Positions 11,995 through 21,614 of a stretch of 41,394 nt of DNA are shown here, piece after piece. The DNA is from Halobacteriales archaeon SW_10_66_29. GTDB lineage: Archaea; Halobacteriota; Halobacteria; Halobacteriales; Haloarculaceae. Position numbers and translations under genes: made by a program. The notes beneath the pieces were generated by a model. The model did not search any database. It saw only the letters and a list, made by a program, of their open reading frames with translations, and was not told the DNA's origin. The first letter of the stretch is position 1. Each line of letters starts with the position of its first letter. The DNA lies in NCBI GenBank assembly GCA_003022845.1, contig PXSF01000100.1, positions 1 to 41,394 on the forward strand, written 5' to 3'.

Positions 11995-12105
11995 ATAGTG
12001 ATTGTTGTGACTCGTTACCGCCGGGTAGTCCTCAGACGCCAGTTTCGGGCCGTGAAACCGCCGCTATTGCGACATGGTGGCGAAAATAATCATAACAATC
12101 ACTAT
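11995..12105 (+). repeat. Palindrome-ended intergenic element, copy A (111 bp)
   Basis: ATAGTGATTGTTGTGA (11995-12010) ... TCATAACAATCACTAT (12090-12105); 105/111 identical by hand to the reverse complement of 24737-24847. Confidence 0.9.
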
Positions 12106-12173
12106 GAGACGAAGCGACCAGCTACCGCATGTCCTCCGGTGCGTTAAAACGCTCGGGGGGCGAGACTGGAACT

Positions 12174-13119
12174 ATGCTTCTCGAGGGGACCATCCTCAGG
12201 GGGCGCTCGTTTCAGCCGATCGAGGGCCGGATCGTCGTCGAGGACGGCCGGATCGAAGCGATCGAGGAGAGCGATGCACGCAGTGACGACATCGTTCTGC
12301 CGGCGTTTGTCAACGCCCACACCCACGTCGGCGATTCGATCGCGAAGGAGGCGGGCGAGGGGTTGACCCTCGAGGAACTCGTCGCGCCGCCGGACGGGCT
12401 CAAACACCGGCTGCTCGCGGAGGCCGATCGGTCGGAACTGGTCGACGCGATGGCCGAGACCCTCTCGTTCATGGAAGCTTCGCGGTGTCGACGTCGAATC
12501 GGTCGTCCTCGGCAGGGAATCGATCGAGGCGATGGAACGCAGCGACGGGTTCGGCGCGAGCGGCGCAAACGACGGCGAGTTCTCGCGGGAGCGTAACGCG
12601 ACCGCCCGGGAGGGGAAGCTGTTCGGCATCCACGCCGGCGAGGTCGACAGCTCCGACATCAATCCCGCGATGGATCTGGACCCGGACTTCCTCGTGCACA
12701 TGGTCCACGCCGAGGACCTCCACCTCGAACGGGTGGCAGACAGCGGGACTCCAGTGGTGGTCTGCCCGCGGTCGAACGCGGTCACGGACGTTGGACTGCC
12801 GCCGGTGAGCGACATGCTGGACGCGACGACGGTCGCGCTCGGGACGGACAACGTGATGCTCAACAGCCCCTCGATGTTCCGCGAGATGGCGTTCACCGCG
12901 AAGCTGACCGACGTCTCGACGGTCGACGTGCTCCGGATGGCGACGATCAACGGCGCGGAAATCGCCGGCCTGAACTGCGGGCTGATCGAGGAAGGCCGCG
13001 ACGCACGGCTCGTCGTCCTCGACGGAACCTCGCCGAACCTCTCCGGCGCGAAAGATCCCTGCCGGGCGGTCGTCCGGCGGGCCGGCGTCGACGACATCAA
13101 GGACGTAATCAGGCCCTGA
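12174..13119 (+). CDS. Amidohydrolase (cytosine deaminase/chlorohydrolase-like), interrupted near 12470-12482
   Basis: MLLEGTILRGRSFQPIEGRIVVEDGRIEAIEES, NAHTHVGDSIAKE; second frame VDVESVVLGRESIEAMERSDGFG...LFGIHAGEVD...VVVCPRSNAVTDVG...LGTDNVMLNSPSMFREM. Confidence 0.85.
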
Positions 13120-13172
13120 ACGCCCCTGGATTTATCGGTGGGGGTCGAGTAACGTCCGTGTGAGGGTGCACA

Positions 13173-13619
13173 GTGTACGACCACATTCTGGTTCCGACGG
13201 ACGGCTCGGCAGGGATGGAGACCGTCATCGAGCACGCCGTCTCGCTGGCCCAACTCCACGGCGGGATCCTCCACGGCCTGTACGTCGTCAACACCGCGGC
13301 ACTGACCGATCTCCCGATGGAGTCCTCCTGGGAGGGCGTCAGCCAGGCGCTCGAACAGGAGGGCCAGGTCGCGCTCAACGAGGTCGAACAGCTGGCCCGT
13401 GACGTCCCGGTCGAGGTGACCCGGATCGAGGGGTCGCCCGCCCGGGAGATCGTCTCCTACGCCGAGGACAACGACGTGGACGTGATCGTCATGGGAACAC
13501 ACGGGCGCTCGGGCGTGAACCGACTGCTGCTGGGTAGCGTCGCGGAACGGGTCGTCCGGTCCTCCAGCGTCCCCGTGTTGACGATCCGCGTGGCGGAGAA
13601 CCGCGAGGACGACTCCTGA
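13173..13619 (+). CDS. Universal stress protein UspA family (start likely GTG/alternative)
   Basis: MYDHILVPTDGSAGMETVIEHAVSLAQ...VIVMGTHGRSGVNRLLLGSVAERVVRSSSVPVLTIR. Confidence 0.93.
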   Translation: MYDHILVPTDGSAGMETVIEHAVSLAQLHGGILHGLYVVNTAALTDLPMESSWEGVSQALEQEGQVALNEVEQLARDVPVEVTRIEGSPAREIVSYAEDNDVDVIVMGTHGRSGVNRLLLGSVAERVVRSSSVPVLTIRVAENREDDS

Positions 13620-14552
13620 TCAGGGGTCGGCGGGACGGAGGTGCTCACAGTCGCCGGCAGTGACCTCTCTGGTGCCCTCGGCCGTCTCGACGACGAGGCT
13701 GCCGGGGAAGCGCACGTCGACGGCGTCGCCGACGATCTCCTCGCCCGGAGTTTCGACCCGGACACGCTGTCCCAGCGTCGAGGAGAGCTTCCGCCAGGCG
13801 GGCAGCACTTGCTGCAGATCGACCGTCAGCTCGTGAAACGCCGCGAGCAGGCTCTGGGTGAGTTCGCGCCTGTCGACGTCACCGACCTCCTCCCGGACGG
13901 TGGTGACCGGCCGGTCAGTCGGCAGATCGGCCGCGTCGACGTTCGCGTTGATGCCGATGCCCACTACCAGCCAGGAGACGCGGTCGGCCTCCCCTTCCAT
14001 CTCCGTGAGAATGCCCGCCAGTTTGCGATCTCCGACCAGTACGTCGTTGGGCCACTTGATCGAGGCGTCGACGCCGGCCTCGCGGACGGCCCGGGTCGTC
14101 GCAACCGCGGCCGCGAGGGTGTAGGCGGGCGCCTGCGCGGGCGGAACCTGAGGTCTGCTCAAAATCGAGAGCCAGATCCCGCCCGACGGCGAGGACCAAC
14201 CCCGATCGAGCCGCCCCCGACCGCCTGTCTGGGCGTCAGCGAGGACGACCACGTTCGCCCGGCCGTCGACCGCGAGGTCGCGCGCCCTGGCGTTCGTGCT
14301 GTCGATCGTCTCGTGGTACTCCACCTCGTACGGTGCGTCGAGCCCGAACTCCACTGCCGGCCCACCGAACTCCGGGATGCTGATCAGTTCGTACCCCGCC
14401 TCGGCGCTGTCGATCTCGAAGCCGGCCGCACGGAGCGCCTCGACGTGTTTCCAGACCGCCGCCCGGGAGATGCCCAGATCCTCGGCGATCTGCGGGCCGC
14501 CGACAGGACCCGCCGCGATCCGGTCGAGGACGCGGGCGCGTGTCTCCTGCAT
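13620..14552 (-). CDS. birA: Biotin--[acetyl-CoA-carboxylase] ligase / HTH repressor
   Basis: N-terminal HTH (GGPQIAEDLGISRAAVWKHVEALR), DSTNARARDL, GGRGRLDRGWSSPSGGIWLSI, IKWPNDVLVGDRKLAGILTE. Confidence 0.94.
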   Translation of the reverse strand: MQETRARVLDRIAAGPVGGPQIAEDLGISRAAVWKHVEALRAAGFEIDSAEAGYELISIPEFGGPAVEFGLDAPYEVEYHETIDSTNARARDLAVDGRANVVVLADAQTGGRGRLDRGWSSPSGGIWLSILSRPQVPPAQAPAYTLAAAVATTRAVREAGVDASIKWPNDVLVGDRKLAGILTEMEGEADRVSWLVVGIGINANVDAADLPTDRPVTTVREEVGDVDRRELTQSLLAAFHELTVDLQQVLPAWRKLSSTLGQRVRVETPGEEIVGDAVDVRFPGSLVVETAEGTREVTAGDCEHLRPADP

Positions 14553-14600
14553 GGCTCACCCTCCGCAGGGGGAGACAACCAAGGTTTCGGCTGCGCCTGC

Positions 14601-16351
14601 TCACTCGATCACGAACAGCACGTCGCCCATGTCGACGCTGTCGTCCTCGGCGACCGTGATCTCGGCGATGGTCCCGCCGTACTCCGCGACGACGTCGTTC
14701 TCCATCTTCATCGCCTCCAGCACGCAGAGCACGTCGCCGGCCTCCACCTCGTCGCCCTCCTCGACGGTGGTTTCGAGGACCGTGCCCTGCATCTCGGCTG
14801 TGACGCGTCGAGGGCGGGAGCGCCGTGCTCCTCCAGTTCGACCTCGAAGCGCTTGCCGTCGACCTCGACGGTGAACTCGCGGGTGGTCGACTCCTCGTCG
14901 TCCGCCTCCGCCGAGGTTTCAGTCCCCCACCGTTGTTGGGCCTCCTCGATCCGGCTGTCGGCGAGCTGTTCGTCGAGGTACTTCGTGGTGTGCTTGCCGT
15001 CGAGGAACGTCCCGTCGGTGAGCATCAGGCGGTGGAAAGGGATGATCGTGACGACGCCCTCGATGTCGTACTCCGAGAGCGCGCGCAGCGACCGGTCGAT
15101 GCATTCCGCGCGGTCGCTGCCGTGGACGATCAGCTTCGCGATCATCGAGTCGTAGTCGGTGACGAGTTCGTCGCCCTGCCGGAGCGCGTCGTCGATCCGG
15201 ACGCCGATGCCGCCCGGCGGATCGTACGTGTCCAGGACGCCGCCCGTCGCCGGCGCAAACTCCTGGGCGGCGTTCTCCGCGTTGATCCGGAACTCCATGG
15301 CGTGCCCTTCCAGCTCGACCGATTCCTGCGAGAAGGTGATCTCCTCGCCCGCTGCGACCCTGAGCTGCCAGTTCACGATGTCGATGTCCGTCAGCTCCTC
15401 GGTGACGGTGTGTTCGACCTGGATCCGCGTGTTGACCTCCAGGAAGTAGAAGTTCGTGTCGGGTCCCAGCGGTTCGTCGGGATCCCGGTCGGGGTCCTCC
15501 TCGACGAGGAACTCCACGGTCCCGGCGTTCGTGTAGCCAGCGGCGTCGACGCCGCGGCGGGCCGCCTCGCCGATCTCCTCGCGGAGGTCGTCGGACAGCG
15601 CCGGCGAGGGCCCTTCCTCGATCACTTTCTGGTGGCGCCGCTGCAGCGAGCAGTCACGCTCGCCGAGGTGCCGGACGTTGCCGTGGTGGTCCGCGAGGAT
15701 CTGGATCTCGACGTGACGGGGGTGTTCGAGGTACCGCTCCAGGTACACCGAGTCGTTGTCGAAGTAGGCCTCGCCCTCCCGCTTCGCGCTCTCCAGTTCG
15801 TCCGCGGCCTGGCCGGCGTCCCGGACCACTTTCATGCCGCGGCCACCGCCGCCGCCCTCGGCCTTGATCGCCACGGGATAGCCGTGTTCGTCCCCGAACG
15901 CCGTGACCTCCTCGGGGTCGGTGACGGGGTCCGTCGTGCCGGGAACGATCGGGACGTCGGCCTCCTGCATGATCTTGCGGGCTTTCGTCTTTTCGCCGAG
16001 CTGTTCCATGCCGTCGCTGTCGGGCCCGACCCAGGTCACGCCCTCGGTCGCCTCCACCTCGGCGGCGAAGTCGGCGTTCTCCGCGAGGAAGCCATAGCCC
16101 GGGTGGATCGCGTCTGCATCCGCCCGCTGGGCAGCGTCGATGATCGCGTCGTGGTCCAGGTACGAGTCGGCGGCCCGTGCGGGGCCGACGTTGTACGCCT
16201 CGTCGGCGTACCGGACGTGGCCGCCGTCGCTGTCGGTATCGCTGTACACGGCGACGGTTTCGATGCCCATGTCGTGGCAGGCCCGCATCACCCGGACGGC
16301 GATCTCGCCGCGGTTCGCGACCAGTACCTTCTCGAACGGTTTCGCTGTCAT
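14601..16351 (-). CDS. pccA: Acetyl/propionyl-CoA carboxylase alpha subunit (biotin carboxylase + BCCP), frame broken in the linker near 14793-14815
   Basis: [42 protein letters not shown]...; separate [43 protein letters not shown] carries the biotinyl AMKM site. Confidence 0.92.
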
Positions 16352-16644
16352 TCGAGCCCCTCCAGTCGTCCGGCGGTGGTCCACCCGTCGGTCGGTGCGT
16401 TCCGCGGCACCCGCCGTGCGGTGCCGGTCACGGTTTCCAGGCGGCCAGCGTACTTGAAGCGCGTGCCGTCCCAACTCTCAGCAGCCCCACTCGCGCTCGC
16501 CGCCGCGGCAGCGGCCGCAGCGACCTCCTGATCCCGGAGGTGAGCGCCGATGGCGGCAGCGATGGCCGCCGCCTCCTCCCGTGTCGCGGCGGGTGGCACG
16601 TCCAGCGTCGGGTCATCCAGCAGTACCGGCGTTTCTTCAGTCAT
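16348..16644 (-). CDS. pccX: Small PccX-like subunit of haloarchaeal propionyl-CoA carboxylase
   Basis: [50 protein letters not shown]... located between beta and alpha subunits and overlapping the alpha start by 4 nt. Confidence 0.7.
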   Translation of the reverse strand: MTEETPVLLDDPTLDVPPAATREEAAAIAAAIGAHLRDQEVAAAAAAAASASGAAESWDGTRFKYAGRLETVTGTARRVPRNAPTDGWTTAGRLEGLE

Positions 16645-16645
16645 G

Positions 16646-18238
16646 TCAGAGGGGGATATTACCATGTTTCTTGTCGGGCTGTGATTTCCGTTTCGACCGC
16701 AGCATCTCCAGGTCACCGATCAGCTGTGGGCGGGTGTCCTGGGGTTCGAGCACGTCGTCGACGAACCCTCGATCCGCCGCGATGTAGGGGTTGGCGAACT
16801 GCTCGCGGTACTCCTCGATCAGTTCCTCGCGGCGCTGTTCGGGATCGTCTGCGGCCTCAAGTTCGTCGCTGTACAGCACGTTGACCGCCCCTTTCGGCCC
16901 CATCACCGCGATCTCGGCGCTCGGCCAGGCGTAGTTGACGTCCGCGCCGATGTGTTTCGACGCCATGACGTCGTAGGCGCCGCCGTAGGCCTTCCGGGTG
17001 ATGACGGTCAGCAGCGGGACCGTCGCCTCGGAAAAGGCGTACAGCAGTTTCGCACCGTGCTTGATGATGCCGTTGTGCTCCTGGTCGGTGCCGGGCATGA
17101 ACCCAGGCACGTCGACGAACGTGAGGATCGGGATGTTGAACGCGTCACAAAAGCGGACGAACCGGGCGCCCTTGACCGAGGAGTCGATGTCGAGCGTGCC
17201 GGCGTTGACCCGGGGCTGGTTCGCGACGACGCCGATGGCATGGCCGTCGAGACGGGCAAAGCCGATCACGAGGTTGCGGGCGAACGCCTCCGCGACCTCG
17301 AAGAAGGAGCCCTCGTCGGTGATCCGATCGATCACGTCGATCATGTCGTACGGTTTCCGGGGCTGATCGGGGACGATCTCTTCGAGTTCCTCGTCGCGGC
17401 GCTCGGGGTCGTCCCAGGGGTCGACCCGCGGCGGGTCCTCGACGTTGTTCTGCGGGAGATACGAGAGGAGGTGACGGATGTCGTCCAGCGCCTCCTTCTC
17501 GTCGGCGGCGGTGAACTGGGCGACGCCGGACTCGGAGGCGTGGGTGTTCGCGCCGCCGAGTTCGTCGAAGCCGACCTCCTCGCCGGTGACCGTTTCGATC
17601 ACGTCCGGCCCGGTGATGAACATGTGGCTGGTGTCCTGGACCATCATCACGAAGTCCGTGATCGCCGGCGAGTACACCGCGCCGCCGGCGCAGGGCCCCA
17701 TGATCGCCGATATCTGGGGGATGACGCCGCTGGCCTGCTGATTGCGGTGAAAGATGTGGGCGTACCCCGCCAGCGAGTCGATCCCCTCCTGGATGCGTGC
17801 GCCCGCGGAGTCGTTCAGGCCGATGATCGGGGCGCCGGTCTCCATCGCCCGATCCATCACCTTCGTCACCTTCTCGGCGAACACCTTGCCGAGCGACCCG
17901 CCAAACACCGTGAAGTCGTGGGCGAACACGAACACTTTCCGGCCGTCGACCTCGCCGTAGCCGGTGACGACCCCGTCGCCCAGCACCTCCCTGTCCTCCA
18001 TGTCGAAGTTGGTGCACTGGTGGGTCCGGAACTGGTCGAACTCCACGAAGCTGTCGTCGTCGAGGAAGTAGTCGATCCGCTCGCGGGCCGTCAGTTTCCC
18101 GCGCTCGTGTTGCTTCTCGATGCGCTCCTCGCCACCTCCCTTCCGTGCCTCCGCACGGAGCCGCTGGAGCTCCTCGATGCGCTCTTCCATCGTCATCCGT
18201 GGTGCCTCCGGGCCATCGTTTGCTGTGCCATACACCAC
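16646..18238 (-). CDS. pccB: Acyl-CoA carboxylase carboxyltransferase (beta) subunit
   Basis: [102 protein letters not shown]; the true start may be the internal MTMEER. Confidence 0.93.
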   Translation of the reverse strand: MVYGTANDGPEAPRMTMEERIEELQRLRAEARKGGGEERIEKQHERGKLTARERIDYFLDDDSFVEFDQFRTHQCTNFDMEDREVLGDGVVTGYGEVDGRKVFVFAHDFTVFGGSLGKVFAEKVTKVMDRAMETGAPIIGLNDSAGARIQEGIDSLAGYAHIFHRNQQASGVIPQISAIMGPCAGGAVYSPAITDFVMMVQDTSHMFITGPDVIETVTGEEVGFDELGGANTHASESGVAQFTAADEKEALDDIRHLLSYLPQNNVEDPPRVDPWDDPERRDEELEEIVPDQPRKPYDMIDVIDRITDEGSFFEVAEAFARNLVIGFARLDGHAIGVVANQPRVNAGTLDIDSSVKGARFVRFCDAFNIPILTFVDVPGFMPGTDQEHNGIIKHGAKLLYAFSEATVPLLTVITRKAYGGAYDVMASKHIGADVNYAWPSAEIAVMGPKGAVNVLYSDELEAADDPEQRREELIEEYREQFANPYIAADRGFVDDVLEPQDTRPQLIGDLEMLRSKRKSQPDKKHGNIPL

Positions 18239-18371
18239 CGACGTACAAAGAATTCCCTAAATCGAATCGGGCCGCGGCGCTGCTCGTATACACAGTAAGT
18301 TTTCACGCCTCGAACGCGTACCTGGGAACTGTGCTGCTCGCACTCGTCATCGAAACGCTGGTGGTGCTGCC

Positions 18372-18812
18372 GTGACGCGCTATCGCTCGCTCGGCGCCGC
18401 AATCCCGTTCGGGCCGCCGACGTCAGGCGCCGGCTTCGCCGTCCTGCTCGGCGACCTGGCGGTCGTCACCGGACTCGTGTCCTTCGGTCTCCTTTCGCAC
18501 AACATCCCCGATCCGTGGCAGTACCCGGGCTACCTGCTCAGCCGCATCCTCCCGTTCCTCGCCGCCTGGCTCGCGGTCTCGCCGTTCTTCCGGCTGTTCG
18601 ACCGCGACCGACTGGAGAGCTACCGGCTGACGCTGCTCGCCGTGGTGCCTGCCTGGATCGGGGCGGCGGTCCTCGGGGCAGCGATCCGTGCGGTCGCCAC
18701 GTCTGGCGGCGCCTCACCCGTGTTCGTCGGCGTCATGAGCGGTTTCGGGCTGCTCGCGCTGACGCCGTGGCGGTTGTCGGCCGTGACGCTTTACCGCCGT
18801 CAGACAGGCTGA
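18372..18812 (+). CDS. DUF3054-like membrane protein (GTG start)
   Basis: GAGFAVLLGDLAVVTGLVSFGLLSHNIPDPWQYPGYLLSRILPFLAAWL; 4 predicted TM segments; GTGA overlap with a tiny upstream ORF. Confidence 0.7.
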   Translation: MTRYRSLGAAIPFGPPTSGAGFAVLLGDLAVVTGLVSFGLLSHNIPDPWQYPGYLLSRILPFLAAWLAVSPFFRLFDRDRLESYRLTLLAVVPAWIGAAVLGAAIRAVATSGGASPVFVGVMSGFGLLALTPWRLSAVTLYRRQTG

Positions 18813-18896
18813 TACGGTCGTGGCCTGCCACGTCGAGAACCCGCAGGGGGTCGATCGGGTGATCGTTTATACTCCTCCAGTGACTACGGAGGGCAT

Positions 18897-19628
18897 ATGT
18901 CGAGGCCACGACTCTGCCTGCTGATGGCGTCGTACGACGCCGAGAACACCCGGCGCAATTTCCGCCGGGAGCTGGACGCGGACCTGGTCGAGTTCCACAC
19001 GCCGGAGGGCGAACTCCCGCCGCCGGAGACGGCTGCGGCGTTCGAGGCGTTCGACGGCTGCGTCGTGACGGGATCGCGGGCGTCGGTCTACTGGGAGGAC
19101 GAGTGGATCGAGGACGTGGCCGAGTGGGTCGCCGAGGCTATCGCCGACGGCATGCCGTTCCTGGGTGTCTGCTGGGGCCACCAGCTGCTGGCCCACGTCC
19201 TCGGGGGCGACGTCGAGGACATGGGCGAGTACGAGATCGGCTACCGGACCGTGTCACAGGTCGGCGACTCGCGGCTTTTCGCCGGCCTCGACGACGAGTT
19301 CACCGCCTTCGAGACGCACTCGGACTACGTCGCGGCGCTTCCCGAGGGGGCGGAGTTGATCGCCGAAAACGAGTACGGGATCCAGGGGTTCCAAGAGGGG
19401 GACGTGTTCGGCGTCCAGTTCCACCCCGAGTACGACCAGGGGACGGCAGCGACGGTCACCCGCGGCAAGGAGTCGCTCTCACAGGAGCGCATCGACGCGG
19501 TTCTGGACGGGATCACCGACGAGGCTTACGCCGAGGCCTGCGAGACGAAACAGCTGTTCGACAACTTCGTCGAACTGGTGCGCGAGCGGCGAGCAGCGGC
19601 GCTCGGCGCCCGCCCCACCCAGAACTGA
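18897..19628 (+). CDS. Class I glutamine amidotransferase (GMP synthase-like)
   Basis: GMPFLGVCWGHQLLAHVLGG nucleophile motif, GVQFHPEYDQGT His/Glu motif. Confidence 0.9.
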   Translation: MSRPRLCLLMASYDAENTRRNFRRELDADLVEFHTPEGELPPPETAAAFEAFDGCVVTGSRASVYWEDEWIEDVAEWVAEAIADGMPFLGVCWGHQLLAHVLGGDVEDMGEYEIGYRTVSQVGDSRLFAGLDDEFTAFETHSDYVAALPEGAELIAENEYGIQGFQEGDVFGVQFHPEYDQGTAATVTRGKESLSQERIDAVLDGITDEAYAEACETKQLFDNFVELVRERRAAALGARPTQN

Positions 19629-19676
19629 TACTGCCGGACGTGATTCCGTTACCACCCGGATAGCACTCAGCATCTG

Positions 19677-19758
19677 ATAGTGATTATTGTGAGTCGTTCC
19701 GGTATCGACCGCGCGACTGCGTGCGGTCGACCCGGTAAACAGTCACAATAATCACTAT
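19677..19758. repeat. Palindrome-ended element, copy C (82 bp)
   Basis: Perfect 16-bp inverted ends ATAGTGATTATTGTGA / TCACAATAATCACTAT with central hairpin cgaccgc...gcggtcg. Confidence 0.85.
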
Positions 19759-19782
19759 GAGACAACCGAAAACCCCAGTCTG

Positions 19783-19892
19783 ATACTGGTGGCTGTAATT
19801 CTTTTACTCGCCAGTCTCTGCTATCTGCGGATACAGACCCGTTCCGCCTGGATTCTCAATTCGAGTTTTCGCGTACTTACAGCCACCAGTAT
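19783..19892. repeat. Palindrome-ended element E (110 bp)
   Basis: Perfect 16-bp inverted ends ATACTGGTGGCTGTAA (19783-19798) / TTACAGCCACCAGTAT (19877-19892). Confidence 0.85.
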
Positions 19893-19944
19893 GAGCATCA
19901 CTCGGAGTAACATAGTCACGTCCGGCAGTATGACGGCGCCCCGA

Positions 19945-20409
19945 TCAGGAGAAGCGGCCCGTTTCTCCGCCGCAGGTTTCACAGATTGTCACCAGCGCAT
20001 CCTCGCCGTCAGCCCGTTCAATGCGGGTCGGCTGCCGTCCACCGCAGTCCGCACACTCCCGGGTCAGTTCGGTGTCGCTGTCCGGGGGCGCGCCCAGCGC
20101 GAGCGCACGCAGTCGCTCGTCGCCCTCGTTGCGGCCGAGTTGCCACTCGCCGGGTTCGAAGCGGATAGCCCCGTCGGCGGAGACGGTAACGTCGCCGTCC
20201 TCCGTCTCGAACGTCGCTGTCCCATCCAGGACGTAGAACACCTCCTCCTGGTCCGGGTGGCGGTGGTAGCCGAACCCGAACTGCTCGCCGGGTTCGAGTT
20301 CGAAGTAGTTGATCGCGACGTTCTCGGCTCCCAGCACCTTTGCGAGTGGGCGCCGTTCCGACGCCGGGCTTATCCAGGACTCGACGTCGGCGATCGAGAC
20401 GCGTTTCAT
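19945..20409 (-). CDS. Cupin-domain protein with C-terminal CxxC zinc-finger-like motifs
   Basis: ELEPGEQFGFGYHRHPDQEEVFYVLDGTATFETEDGDVTV and RECADCGG...TICETCGGE. Confidence 0.85.
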   Translation of the reverse strand: MKRVSIADVESWISPASERRPLAKVLGAENVAINYFELEPGEQFGFGYHRHPDQEEVFYVLDGTATFETEDGDVTVSADGAIRFEPGEWQLGRNEGDERLRALALGAPPDSDTELTRECADCGGRQPTRIERADGEDALVTICETCGGETGRFS

Positions 20410-20547
20410 GCTCGCGTGTTTTGCGGCGCAGTACAAACAGGTTGGGGTCGCCGCAGCGACTGGCTGGCCCGCAGAGATGCGCGCGGCCGGGAGGGACTGT
20501 CGGGACGAGGGGGGTGGGGACCGGGAAGGCGGACTGCCGCGATGGGG

Positions 20548-20712
20548 TCACTCCGCGCGGTCGACGTCGAGCTGGTCGTCGAGGTCCTCGATCCACTCCG
20601 AGTCGGCGAGTTCCTCCATCTGCTCGCGGAAGTGTGCTTCACAGACGCCGACCCGCACGCCGTCTTTCTCGACCACGACGTCGGCACTGCCATCGCAGTA
20701 GTGACATTCCAT
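20548..20712 (-). CDS. Small CxxC protein (54 aa)
   Basis: MECHYCDGSADVVVEKDGVRVGVCEAHFREQMEELADSEWIEDLDDQLDVDRAE; only part of the longer ORF looks protein-like. Confidence 0.7.
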   Translation of the reverse strand: MECHYCDGSADVVVEKDGVRVGVCEAHFREQMEELADSEWIEDLDDQLDVDRAE

Positions 20713-20777
20713 ACTACACCTTACAGACCGTGTAAGTTGAACCCTGCGGAGGAGCGGGCCTCTGCCGGGACCGACGT

Positions 20778-21557
20778 TTATATACCGGCGGAGCGCCGGA
20801 ACTGCTCGAACGCCTCCCCGTCCAGCCCCGCCAGCCCGAGCGTCTCGTCGTGCGCGTCGCTCCCGCCGGTCATGAGTAGGTCGTGCTCGCGGGCGAGCCT
20901 GGCTGCGGGCTCGACATCCACCTCGCGGCCGTAGGGATACGCAACCTCGACTGCGTCCAGTTCTCTCGTCCACTCCAGTGCTGTCTCCGGGTGCGGGTAC
21001 CGGAAGGGGTGCGCGAGCCCGACGACGTCACAGGCCCCCGACAGGATCCGGGCTCCGTCCGCGAATGGGGGGATGTCCCGTGACACGTAACACGGATCGC
21101 CGTCGCCGATCAGGCCGTCGAAGGCATCGTCGTACCCGACGTCGGCTTCGCTGTCCGCGATGGCACGGGCGATGTGGGGCCGGCCGACGCCCGGTTCGAA
21201 CGGCACCGCCAGGTCGACGCCGAGCCTGTCCTCCACGCACTCGACGATGGCCCGCGCACGCTCCACGCGGTCGGCCTGGAGATGGTCGACCAGCCCCTGG
21301 AGGTCGTCGGTGCGCTCGACGCCGTAGCCCAGCAGGTCGATCCGCTGGACCGGCGTCTCGACCCGGAGCTCGATGCCGTGGATCACAGTGATGCCGTCGA
21401 GGGTACTGACGCCGTCCGCCAGGTCCGGGTGGAGTCTGTCGTGATCCGTCACCGCGACGGCCGCCAGATCCGCGCGCTCCGCTGCCGGCGCCAGCGTCCC
21501 CAGCGTGAGCGTGCCGTCGGAGTTCGTCGTGTGGACGTGCAGGTCAGCGACAGTCAT
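20778..21557 (-). CDS. PHP-domain metallophosphoesterase
   Basis: MTVADLHVHTTNSDGTLTLGTLAPAAERADLAAVAVTDHD; GGSDAHDETLGLAG. Confidence 0.92.
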   Translation of the reverse strand: MTVADLHVHTTNSDGTLTLGTLAPAAERADLAAVAVTDHDRLHPDLADGVSTLDGITVIHGIELRVETPVQRIDLLGYGVERTDDLQGLVDHLQADRVERARAIVECVEDRLGVDLAVPFEPGVGRPHIARAIADSEADVGYDDAFDGLIGDGDPCYVSRDIPPFADGARILSGACDVVGLAHPFRYPHPETALEWTRELDAVEVAYPYGREVDVEPAARLAREHDLLMTGGSDAHDETLGLAGLDGEAFEQFRRSAGI

Positions 21558-21614
21558 CTACCTCAACGGGGTGTCCGGGCGCGTAAATGCGTCACGCTCG
21601 GGCGTCGCTGCGGG

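Larger units (their letters stand above)
19628..19931. repeat. Interrupted palindrome-ended element F (outer element of a nested array)
   Basis: Perfect 16-bp inverted ends ATACTGCCGGACGTGA (19628-19643) / TCACGTCCGGCAGTAT (19916-19931); contains elements C and E; 304 bp minus 82 minus 110 = 112 bp. Confidence 0.75.

Noticed and set aside
11995-12105. Open frame running through repeat copies A and B (VIVIVVTxYRRVxxRRQFRAVKxPLLRHGxENNHNNHY)
   Set aside because: 111 bp is a multiple of 3 and the frame is open in both copies, but five of the six differences are non-synonymous and the inverted ends explain the repetitive peptide; treated as non-coding.
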